Below the pieces are notes generated by a model. That model worked only from the letters and a program-made list of their open reading frames with translations, was not told where the DNA came from and made no database searches. From the NCBI RefSeq assembly GCF_002734215.1, contig NZ_NSEB01000011.1, positions 1-64,000 on the forward strand: a stretch of 64,000 nt of DNA, given 5' to 3'. Both the position numbers and the translations under genes were made by a program. The DNA is from Fredinandcohnia onubensis (GTDB taxonomy: Bacteria > Bacillota > Bacilli > Bacillales > Bacillaceae_L). Within the stretch, counting starts at the first letter, position 1; every line of letters begins with the position of its first letter. Positions 9,438 through 17,186 of the stretch are shown here, piece after piece.

Positions 9438-10403
9438 GTGGAAAATTTTTTTACTAATCAAAGGGTTTTAATTACAGGGGCCAACGGATTTATTGGGTCT
9501 CATGTAGTCCAAAGAATGGTACAAGAGAAAGCTCTTGTATCAGTTCTAGTTAGAGAATCATCTGATTTATGGAGAATTGAAGAATATAAAAAAGATATCG
9601 ATATTCATCTGGTGGATTTAAGAGATTCATCCGCAATAGATAAAACTGTTAAACAAATTAAACCCGATTTTATTTTTCATGTTGGTGCTTATGGAGTAGA
9701 TTCAAGACAAAAGGATTATTTTACTGCTGCTAGCACAAATATTATGGGGACAATGAATTTACTAAATTCTGTAAAAGACATTGGATGTAAGAAATTTATT
9801 AATGTTGGTACATGTATGGAGTACGGTGATAAACAGGAGATTATTAGGGAGAATTCATATTTAGAGCCCGATAGCATTTACGGAAGCACGAAAGCATCAG
9901 CCACGATCATTGCTCATCAAATTGCAAAGGAAAACAACATAAATCTAGTTACGCTAAGGCCTTTTGGAATTTTTGGTGAAAAAGAGGGTAGTCATAAATT
10001 CTTTCCGTATATTATTCTCTCAATTTTAGAAGGGAAAGAAGTGAACTTAACACCTTGTGAACAATACCGGGATTATTGTTATATCGAAAATATTATGGAT
10101 GGATTTGTTTTAGCTGCCAAAAATGAAGCTGTTAACCATGAAATCCTCAATATTGGGAACGGTGAAATCTTCAAATTAAAGCATTTTGTAGATCTTATTT
10201 ACAAAGAAATGGGATCACAGAAACAACCCAATTATGGAGCTATACCTAATAGAAAAAATGAAGTTTGGAGACAGCAACCAGATACAACTAAAATTAAGAG
10301 ACTTTTAAATTGGGAACCAAAGGTAAGCCTAGAAGAGGGGATCAAAAGAACAATTAATTGGTATATGGCAAATGAAGAGAAATTCATCGGTACAAAGAGA
10401 TAA
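9438..10403 (+). CDS. NAD(P)-dependent sugar epimerase/reductase
   Basis: Extended SDR enzyme: VLITGANGFIGSHV at the N-terminus, HVGAYGVDS, GTCMEYGD and the catalytic YGSTK (YxxxK), then LRPFGIFGE and a substrate-binding C-terminal part. It resembles nucleoside-diphosphate-sugar 4-epimerases and RfbJ-type 4-reductases. With an RfbF-like enzyme in the same operon, a CDP-sugar substrate is possible; a UDP-sugar is equally possible. GTG start preceded by GGGAGAG at 9424-9430, 17 bp after the glycosyltransferase stop. 321 aa, normal length. Confidence 0.78.
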   Translation: MENFFTNQRVLITGANGFIGSHVVQRMVQEKALVSVLVRESSDLWRIEEYKKDIDIHLVDLRDSSAIDKTVKQIKPDFIFHVGAYGVDSRQKDYFTAASTNIMGTMNLLNSVKDIGCKKFINVGTCMEYGDKQEIIRENSYLEPDSIYGSTKASATIIAHQIAKENNINLVTLRPFGIFGEKEGSHKFFPYIILSILEGKEVNLTPCEQYRDYCYIENIMDGFVLAAKNEAVNHEILNIGNGEIFKLKHFVDLIYKEMGSQKQPNYGAIPNRKNEVWRQQPDTTKIKRLLNWEPKVSLEEGIKRTINWYMANEEKFIGTKR

Positions 10404-10457
10404 AGAAAAAACGGTAAACCCCCTTTTGGAAATATAGAGCGGAGAGGGAGTGTAAAG

Positions 10458-10865
10458 TTGAAAAAAGGTTATGAGTTAATTTCTATAAAGCCTTTCGAAG
10501 ATAAGCGCGGAAGTCTCAAAAAAATTATTATGAAGAGCCAGCTTGAAGAAAATGAACAAATCGAAGAGGTTTACATGTTATATTCTGAAAATAATAGCGT
10601 TAGGGGAAATCATTATCATAAAAAAACATTAGAATATTTTGTGGTTGTTAGTGGAAGAGCAAAAGTGGCACTGAAGAATTTAGATACAGGAATGGTAGAT
10701 GAACTCTATATTTCGGCGGAAGATCATGTCGTTTTAAAAGTACCGCCGCAGGTAGTCCACGCTTTTAAAAATGAAGAGGATTATCCGTTAATCATGCTTG
10801 CTGTATCTTCTAAGGAATACAACAAACTGGATACAGATACATTTCCATTGGTAATCTTACAGTAG
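10458..10865 (+). CDS. WxcM/FdtA-like sugar cupin
   Basis: 135-residue single-domain cupin. RGNHYHKKTLEYFVVVSGRA is a typical FdtA/WxcM/CapF-C-terminal cupin motif with paired histidines, and PPQVVHAF is the second cupin motif. Members isomerise or epimerise nucleotide-activated keto-sugars. TTG start with GGAGAGGGAG at 10441-10450. Last gene of the sugar cluster, followed by a hairpin at 10907-10938. Which keto-sugar it acts on cannot be told, and no obvious 4,6-dehydratase is present to supply one. Confidence 0.75.
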   Translation: MKKGYELISIKPFEDKRGSLKKIIMKSQLEENEQIEEVYMLYSENNSVRGNHYHKKTLEYFVVVSGRAKVALKNLDTGMVDELYISAEDHVVLKVPPQVVHAFKNEEDYPLIMLAVSSKEYNKLDTDTFPLVILQ

Positions 10866-11270
10866 GTCGAGATTCAATTAAAAAAAGACTTATAAAGAAA
10901 TATAATGTGGAAGGCAAAAAAGTACAGCCCTTCCACATTTGAATTTCTAACCGGACACTTAACCTAGCAACGTTTTTTTCGAATTATAGATTTTATGTTT
11001 AACAAGATAGTCATTTCATTGAACGGTAATCATTTCCTCATACAGGACTTTTTGTATAGGAAAATGTAACTATAATAGTCTAAATATTCAATAAAATGAT
11101 TGTATACGTACTTATATGGAAGAGATTAACATAGTTTTGAAATCCTAATTTCCCTTTTAATAAACTTTTGAGTGCCATTCAGCATAATAAAAGTTTATAT
11201 AAATTTTTTTAGAGAGGAGGAAAAGTAGTTTCATATTTTTATTAATTAGATGGGAAGGGTGGAAAAGTAT
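10866..11270 (+). other. intergenic region before pectinase, with hairpin
   Basis: No credible gene. A perfect stem AATGTGGAAGG (10903-10913) with CCTTCCACATT (10929-10939) lies 37 bp after the cupin stop and probably terminates the sugar operon, although the T-run after it is weak. The rest is AT-rich. A good ribosome-site-like AGAGGAGGAAAA sits at 11211-11222, too far from either pectinase start candidate to be used directly, and no short ORF clearly follows it. Confidence 0.5.
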
Positions 11271-14216
11271 TTGAAGAGATATAATGTAATTTTCTCTGTG
11301 TTTTTGATTTTATTATTAGTTAATAGTAGCTTTAGTGTCGTAGCAGCAAAGGCAAACACGGACACGTCCCCAAATGCACCTGCATCACCTGTAAATTTAC
11401 AGATTCCAAACCTTGCTTCTGATGAGGACAGCATCACTCTTGTGTGGGAAAAGCCGGAGCATTATAAAGACATCGTTGATTTTAATATCTACATGAACAA
11501 GAAGAAAATTGGAAGCGCTTTAGAGGATAATAGTGGACCAGCAAAAGCCTATATCGATAATTTCTATAAAAATATTGATAAGGATGATTTCCACGAGAAG
11601 ATATTAATCCATAATTTTCAGGTTAATAATCTTAAACCTAATAAATCCTACGAATTTTATGTTACTTCAGTAAATGCTGAAGGAGTGGAATCAGCACCTT
11701 CCAATATCATTGTAGGAAAAACAACAAAAACACCCGAGGTTTTTAATATCGTAGATTTTGGGGCAACCCCAGATGACGGTACAAAAGATACGGAAGCTAT
11801 TCAGGCAGCAATTGACGCTGCTACACCTGGTTCAAAGGTGTTAATTCCAGAAGGTAAATTTATCTCTGGAGAATTGTGGCTTAAATCTGATATGACATTA
11901 CAAGTGGATGGATATTTACTTGGGTCTCCAGATGCAGAAGATTACAGTATGAATTTTTGGCTTTATGATTATTCAACAGATGAGCGCTCATATTCACTCA
12001 TCAATGCACATACATACGATTATGGAAGTTTAAAAAACATTCGTATCGTGGGCAACGGTATCATTGATGGAAACGGATGGAAGTATGATAAGAATCATCC
12101 CACAATCGATGAACTAGGAAATGAATTACCACGTTACGTTGCAGGGAATAATTCAAAAGTAACCGGGAATGTCAAAGTAGAAAACGGGAAAATGAGCCCA
12201 TTAGATCTTGAATCTGAAAGTACATTGGGCATCCTGGCAGCAAACCAATCATATGCCGCACAGGAATCGGGCATGATTGTGAAATCTGCTTATGCTGCAC
12301 GTTCAAATCTGATTACTGTTCGTGGTGTAGATGGCATGTACTATGAAGGCATCACACAGCTAAATCCTGCAAATCACGGGATTGTAAACCTTCATAGTAA
12401 AAATATCGTTATAAATGGCACCATTTCTAAAACATATGATGGAAATAATGCCGATGGTTACGAATTTGGTGACTCTCAAAATATCATGGTTTTCAATAAC
12501 TTTGTTGATACTGGTGATGATGCTATTAACTTCGCATCAGGTATGGGACAAGCAGCAGCTAATAGTGAACCTACAGGAAATGCTTGGATATTTAATAACT
12601 ATATACGCGAAGGGCACGGTGGGGTTGTTACCGGTAGTCATACAGGTGGTTGGATCCAGGACTTCTTAGTAGAAGATAATATCATGTATAAAACGGATGT
12701 TGGTTTACGTAGTAAGACAAACACACCAATGGGTGGTGGAGCAAAAAATATCCTCTTTAGAAACAATGCCTTAGAGGGTATTGATGGAGACGGCCCATTT
12801 GTCTTCACATCTTCCTATACGGATGCAAATGCTTCAATCTTATACGAACCAGCGGAGATTATCTCACAATTTAAAGACATGGAGATTGTAGATACAACCG
12901 TTCGAAATCAAGGTGGTAGTAAAAAACAATCTATTCTTGTTAATGGTAATAATGATGCTGGAGAAGTCTATCATGAAAATATTACCTTTAAAAATGTGAA
13001 ATTCGATAATGTTTATTCTGTTAATATGAATTACGCAAAAGGCTTCAAATTTAGTAATGTATCGTTTACAAATGTGAAAGATAATGGTGGAAATCCATGG
13101 AGAATTAAAAACTCTACTGGACTTATCTTTGAAAATACGACAGATGCTCCAGCAGATGCAACTCAACAACCCGAATGGTCTGAGAATGCAGTTATTGAAG
13201 CTCACTCTTCTCCTGACGGAAAAAGTGTTACTTTAACTTGGGATGAAGCTACTGATAATGTTGGAGTTTCGGGGTATACCATCTTTAAAGATGGTGAAAA
13301 ACTCAATGAAGGCTATACAACAACTAATCAAACAAGGTTTACTGTTGATGGGCTCACTCCTGCTAAAGATTATACATTTAAAGTTGAAGCTACTGATGCA
13401 ATCGGAAATCGAACTGCTAATGGTCCAGAAATCAAGGTGAAAACAAGTGGTGAGGCTGACCAAATAGCTCCAGTTTTACCTGAGAGTACAAAGATCTCAG
13501 AATCAACTACTAAAATTCCTTCTAGTGACACTTTTAGTGGGAAAGAAGTAGATGTTGTCTATACAGGGTTTACTTGGACTTCTATCACTTGGGATGCTGC
13601 TAAGGACGACACTGGTATAGCCGGTTATAATATTTACGTAAATGGAAAAAAACATGGATTTGCAACATCTAATAAATACACATTAACAGGTCTTAAACCT
13701 GGCACAACATATAATATTGAGGTTGAAGCAGTGGATCTAGCTGGTAACAAATCTCCATATAATAGTGACCTAGAGTTTGAAACAACTAAATCTTATCCAA
13801 TAGGGGCACCGTCTTTTGCAGGCGACTTAAAAGCAAAGATTAATACAGACGGAACAAGTGTTTCCCTCTCATGGAATGAAGCAGAAGCAGAAAATCAAGA
13901 TGTTATCGGATACCGAGTATATGTGAACGGTCAACCTATCAAACCTGATGGCGCGACATTTACACCGATTAATTCGGAAAAGACAACATCTAATACTAAC
14001 TATACCGTAACTGGACTAAAACAAGGAAAACGCTACACCTTTAAAGTGGAAGCAGTAGGCCACGGTATTAAATATTCTAAGAGAGAAAGACTCTCAGATG
14101 TGCTACCAAACGGTCTTGTCGAAGTCTCAGGTTACAGATGGAGTGGATTTGGACCAAGTGTCGATGTTCACCTGATTCCTGGTAAAGCAAAGAGTGAAGA
14201 AGCTAAATCTAAGTAG
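11271..14216 (+). CDS. secreted GH28 polygalacturonase-like enzyme with four FN3 domains
   Basis: Extracellular pectin-degrading enzyme. Signal peptide, then an FN3 module (about residues 40-150), a GH28 right-handed beta-helix (about 160-640) and three FN3 modules (about 640-735, 760-845, 850-960). GH28 landmarks are visible: NADGYEFGDSQNI, the catalytic pair in DTGDDAINF, GHGG and GLRSK (the RxK motif). The alternating Thr-rich FN3 repeats include GLTPAKDYTFKVEATD and GLKPGTTYNIEVEAVD. The TTG at 11271 has AAGGGTGG at 11255-11262 at proper spacing and begins a clean signal peptide; the in-frame ATG at 11250 has no ribosome site. Exo- versus endo-activity and the exact pectin substrate are inferred only from the family. 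Confidence 0.88.
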   Translation: MKRYNVIFSVFLILLLVNSSFSVVAAKANTDTSPNAPASPVNLQIPNLASDEDSITLVWEKPEHYKDIVDFNIYMNKKKIGSALEDNSGPAKAYIDNFYKNIDKDDFHEKILIHNFQVNNLKPNKSYEFYVTSVNAEGVESAPSNIIVGKTTKTPEVFNIVDFGATPDDGTKDTEAIQAAIDAATPGSKVLIPEGKFISGELWLKSDMTLQVDGYLLGSPDAEDYSMNFWLYDYSTDERSYSLINAHTYDYGSLKNIRIVGNGIIDGNGWKYDKNHPTIDELGNELPRYVAGNNSKVTGNVKVENGKMSPLDLESESTLGILAANQSYAAQESGMIVKSAYAARSNLITVRGVDGMYYEGITQLNPANHGIVNLHSKNIVINGTISKTYDGNNADGYEFGDSQNIMVFNNFVDTGDDAINFASGMGQAAANSEPTGNAWIFNNYIREGHGGVVTGSHTGGWIQDFLVEDNIMYKTDVGLRSKTNTPMGGGAKNILFRNNALEGIDGDGPFVFTSSYTDANASILYEPAEIISQFKDMEIVDTTVRNQGGSKKQSILVNGNNDAGEVYHENITFKNVKFDNVYSVNMNYAKGFKFSNVSFTNVKDNGGNPWRIKNSTGLIFENTTDAPADATQQPEWSENAVIEAHSSPDGKSVTLTWDEATDNVGVSGYTIFKDGEKLNEGYTTTNQTRFTVDGLTPAKDYTFKVEATDAIGNRTANGPEIKVKTSGEADQIAPVLPESTKISESTTKIPSSDTFSGKEVDVVYTGFTWTSITWDAAKDDTGIAGYNIYVNGKKHGFATSNKYTLTGLKPGTTYNIEVEAVDLAGNKSPYNSDLEFETTKSYPIGAPSFAGDLKAKINTDGTSVSLSWNEAEAENQDVIGYRVYVNGQPIKPDGATFTPINSEKTTSNTNYTVTGLKQGKRYTFKVEAVGHGIKYSKRERLSDVLPNGLVEVSGYRWSGFGPSVDVHLIPGKAKSEEAKSK

Positions 14217-14240
14217 TATATAAGGCAAAGAGGTTGAAAT

Positions 14241-14273
14241 AAGCCAATGTCATTAAATTGACATTGGCTTTTT
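14241..14273 (+). terminator. intrinsic terminator after pectinase
   Basis: Perfect stem AAGCCAATGTC (14241-14251) with GACATTGGCTT (14260-14270), followed by T residues. Confidence 0.88.
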
Positions 14274-14734
14274 AGTTCATAAAAATACTGTTATGAAAAT
14301 GACGTTAATCTTTATAACAATGAATAAGAATGTGCGTTCCCACCCCCTTAATAAGTGATATATCCTTTAGTTATTGTCTTTTATTTTTGACAAATTAACA
14401 CGTTTTTGAAGGACGAAAATATTCTAAAAATAGTTTATTAGATATAGCGTGATGATGGATAAGAGGAATCTAAACTGGCTTAAAATGAGGTCATTTGCAT
14501 GGACAAGCTGTTCTATAAGCATTTCTTTTTGGTAAAGTCATAGTCTTAACTTTTTCCAATTAAAAATAGGCATTAGAATCAGGCACAATACCCACTAATC
14601 GTTCATAGTTTGTTGGGGAAAGACTTTGAATTATTTCCAATATAACGTAAACATATTACTTTTCTATTTTGATCGTTCTATTTTTTAAAAAGTACTTTCA
14701 CCCCTTATTAAATGAATAATCGGAGGTAATGTTC
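14274..14734 (+). other. leader/regulatory region of the TOMM cluster
   Basis: About 460 bp without a convincing gene. The only short ORF I considered (ATGATG at 14451, about 27 codons) lacks a ribosome site. The stretch must carry the promoter of the precursor gene, but I could not identify a clear -35/-10 pair. The precursor ribosome site GGAGG is at 14722-14726. Confidence 0.45.
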
Positions 14735-15043
14735 GTGAACAATTTTCAAAATGAGCTACAAATGTTGAATGTTGGGGATTTCCATTCGAGTGATGCGGTT
14801 CCTTGGGACCCAAACCAGTATTACGATGAATCTGCCCGACAAATAGGTGGATTTGGTGGAATTGGTGGATTCGGTACATTTCACCGTTGTTCAAGTTGCT
14901 TTAGTTGTTTTCGGTGCTTCTTTAATTGCTTTAATTGTTTTAATTGTTTCCGTTGTTTTAGTTGCTTTAGTTGCTCTAATTGTGGTGGACGCTGTGGAGG
15001 TGGACACCGTTGTGGAGGCGGTGGACACCGTTGCGGAGGTTAA
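14735..15043 (+). CDS. heterocycloanthracin/sonorensin-type TOMM bacteriocin precursor
   Basis: 102-residue precursor peptide. Leader (about residues 1-45) contains NELQMLNVGDF and DAVPWDPNQYY, as in the heterocycloanthracin/sonorensin family. The core has 14 cysteines at 52, 55, 58, 61, 65, 68, 71, 74, 77, 80, 83, 87, 93 and 100, mostly with exact period three in CF(S/R/N) units; a single extra Phe at 63 shifts the phase. The tail is Gly/His/Arg-Cys rich. Cysteines and serines would be cyclised to thiazoles and oxazoles by the next three genes. Start: GGAGG at 14722-14726 is 8 bp from the GTG at 14735; the ATG at 14729 is too close. A terminator follows before the enzyme genes. Confidence 0.9.
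   Translation: MNNFQNELQMLNVGDFHSSDAVPWDPNQYYDESARQIGGFGGIGGFGTFHRCSSCFSCFRCFFNCFNCFNCFRCFSCFSCSNCGGRCGGGHRCGGGGHRCGG
14999..15039 (+). repeat. tandem 20-bp near-identical repeat in precursor 3' end
   Basis: Positions 14999-15018 and 15020-15039 differ at one base and encode the two GGxHRCGG-type tail units of the bacteriocin precursor. Upstream, 14889-14978 is also internally repetitive with a 9-bp period encoding the CFx units. This suggests that the core length evolves by slippage. Confidence 0.8.
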
Positions 15044-15089
15044 AAATTAGAATTTAATTACAAAAAAAATCTAGTCTATTAAAATGTGC

Positions 15090-15120
15090 AGCCCCTGAAA
15101 AAATTACTTTAGGGGCTTTC
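15090..15120 (+). terminator. hairpin between TOMM precursor and enzyme genes
   Basis: AGCCCCT (15090-15096) pairs with AGGGGCT (15111-15117), followed by TTCTCTTT. It probably makes the short precursor transcript more abundant than read-through to the modification genes. Confidence 0.75.
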
Positions 15121-15139
15121 TCTTTAAGATTAGACATAT

Positions 15140-15169
15140 AAGACAAATTTCTGTACATAGGATTATAGT
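15140..15169 (+). promoter_or_regulatory. possible sigma-A promoter for TOMM enzyme genes
   Basis: AAGACA (15140-15145; 4/6 to TTGACA), an 18-bp spacer and TATAGT (15164-15169; 5/6). It lies after the hairpin and 52 bp before the ATG of the ThiF-like gene. Sequence match only. Confidence 0.4.
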
Positions 15170-15221
15170 GACAGTGAAGGTACAGAATCTAAAACTGGAT
15201 ATTTAGTAAAGGAGGAGCGAA

Positions 15222-17186
15222 ATGACAAAATTAACCCCTTCTATGCGTCTCAAGGTAAAAAGAGACATGTTTTTTCTCTCTAATGCAAACAACGGAGTAT
15301 ATTTTCGGAACAATACAAGTTCGTTCAGTATGGAAGGAAATACAATCGATAAGTGGGTTGAAAAACTAATACCGATGTTCAATGGAGAGTATACGTTGGG
15401 GAATTTAACAGAAGGATTACCCGGCCCATACCGAGAGCGGGTATATGAAATTGCGGAAGCACTGTATCGTAACGGATTTGTTCAGGATGTGAGTCAAGAT
15501 TTGCCGCATCAATTGCAATCTCATGTTACTAAGAAGTATGCTTCTCAAATTGAATTCCTAGAAAATTTCGGGGATTCAAGTGCTTACCGCTTTCAACTTT
15601 ATCGTCAGTCAAAAGTTTTGGCAGTTGGATCCGGTCCATTTTTATTATCTTTGGTATCTGCATTACTCGAATCCGGTTTACCAAAGTTCCATGTACTAAT
15701 TACTGACCAGGTATCTACTAACAGAAAAAGGTTGTCAGAACACGTCGCACATGCACGTCAAACCGACCCCGAAGTTATGGTTAATGTGTTAAACCTTCAA
15801 GAGGATTCGACGAGTTCATGGAGGGAAATTGTGCAAGATTTTCATTTCATTTTGTATGTGTCACAAGAGGGTGATGTTGAGGAATTGCGGGCTCTTAATG
15901 AGATTTGTACGGAAGAGAAGAAGGGATTTCTACCCGCTATTTGTTTAAATCACATTGGTATGGCTGGTCCTCTAGTGCGTCCTGAATCTAAGGGATGTTG
16001 GGAATCGGCATGGAGGCGCATACACGAATCTGCACTTCACAACGAACAGCCTTTATCCAATTTCTCTCAAATAGCAGGAGCAATGCTTGCAAATGTAATC
16101 GTCTTTGAATTATTCAAAGAGGTTACCAGAAGAACTAAACTGGAAGAAGAGGATAATCAATTCTTTTTGCTTAATCTAGATACACTGGAGGGTAACTGGC
16201 ATTCCTTCATCCCACACCCCTTTGTGTCGGGATTTGCAGAAGCTAAACGGATACACGATTTAGATTTGCGGATTAAAGAAAAAGTTAGCGGTGGTGATGT
16301 GGATATATTGTTTCTATTATTCAATCATTTGACATCACCTGAAACAGGAATTCTTCATACCTGGGAAGAAGGGGATTTGAAGCAACTTCCCTTATCACTC
16401 TGCCAGGTTCAGGCAGCAAACCCTTTGTCAGAGGGTCCGGCTAAGCTGTTGCCTGAGATAGTCTGTGCTGGTTTGACTCATGTGGAGGCTCGGAGGGAAG
16501 CAGGTTTGATTGGAATTGAAGCCCATGTGTCTCAACTTTTTAATCATTTCTTTAAAACTCTACCACAAAATGAAGTAGATGCTAGTATTGAAGAAAAGAA
16601 CGAATTTATCGGTGTAGGAATGGGGGAAACGTTAGCAGAAAGTGTATGCAGGGGATTGCAAAAGTGTTTAGTTAAGGAACTAAGTGAAAAAAATGTAGAT
16701 CGGAAGAATACTGTTTCACTTGTTGAATTGAAATCATTAGAAGATAAGCACTGTCAGTTTTATATGCAGGTATTGACTAGGTTGAATGGAGCACCGGTTG
16801 TCGGCTTAGGGGAGAAAGTTTCTGGATTCCCTGTTGTTTGGATTGGTACTAATAACAGCTGGTATAGCGGTATAGGATTGACTATCACAAAGGCATTGGA
16901 AAACGCGTTAGAACACGCGATTATGAAGGCAGAAAACATTGGGGATTTACGAACATCTCATGCATTGGAAGTTTCTTCGGTACATCTGGAGGAATCTGTT
17001 CCACTTAGCCTTGAAATTCCTTCTTCTGAAGGGATGATACATGCTGAGATTTTGAATTCCGCTTTAAAAGTATTAGAACGTAACAATAAACAAATATTGG
17101 TATTTGAACTTCAAATCGAACCATTTTGGAAAAAGGAACAAGTTGAACTGTGTAGTGTTCTTTTGCGAAAGGTGGAGTCAACATGA
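15222..17186 (+). CDS. ThiF-like TOMM maturation protein (leader-binding partner of the cyclodehydratase)
   Basis: 654 aa. The N-terminal 90 residues look like an RRE-type winged-helix leader-recognition domain (LKVKRDMFFLSNANNGVYFR and following). Next comes a Rossmann-type E1/ThiF-like segment, VLAVGSGPFLLSLVSALLES, and GMAGPLVRPESKGCW. It matches the putative thiazole-containing bacteriocin maturation proteins found beside heterocycloanthracin precursors. The same GPLVRPxSxGC block occurs in the next protein, where CxxC is kept; here the second cysteine is missing (CWESAW), so it has probably lost zinc binding and acts as a leader-binding scaffold. ATG with AAGGAGGAG at 15210-15218. Overlaps the next gene by 4 bp (ATGA). 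Confidence 0.85.
   Translation: MTKLTPSMRLKVKRDMFFLSNANNGVYFRNNTSSFSMEGNTIDKWVEKLIPMFNGEYTLGNLTEGLPGPYRERVYEIAEALYRNGFVQDVSQDLPHQLQSHVTKKYASQIEFLENFGDSSAYRFQLYRQSKVLAVGSGPFLLSLVSALLESGLPKFHVLITDQVSTNRKRLSEHVAHARQTDPEVMVNVLNLQEDSTSSWREIVQDFHFILYVSQEGDVEELRALNEICTEEKKGFLPAICLNHIGMAGPLVRPESKGCWESAWRRIHESALHNEQPLSNFSQIAGAMLANVIVFELFKEVTRRTKLEEEDNQFFLLNLDTLEGNWHSFIPHPFVSGFAEAKRIHDLDLRIKEKVSGGDVDILFLLFNHLTSPETGILHTWEEGDLKQLPLSLCQVQAANPLSEGPAKLLPEIVCAGLTHVEARREAGLIGIEAHVSQLFNHFFKTLPQNEVDASIEEKNEFIGVGMGETLAESVCRGLQKCLVKELSEKNVDRKNTVSLVELKSLEDKHCQFYMQVLTRLNGAPVVGLGEKVSGFPVVWIGTNNSWYSGIGLTITKALENALEHAIMKAENIGDLRTSHALEVSSVHLEESVPLSLEIPSSEGMIHAEILNSALKVLERNNKQILVFELQIEPFWKKEQVELCSVLLRKVEST

Noticed and set aside
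14451-14540. Short ORF upstream of the TOMM precursor that could be a signalling peptide
   Set aside because: Only about 27 codons, no Shine-Dalgarno, no secretion or double-glycine motif.
14985-15040. CRISPR-like short repeats
   Set aside because: The repeats are coding (Gly/His/Cys tail), with no spacers and no cas genes.
14847-15050. Open +1 frame of 67 codons, strongly hydrophobic, inside the bacteriocin precursor gene
   Set aside because: It arises from the 9-bp repeats that encode CFx units; it has no ribosome site and is a by-product of the precursor's composition.
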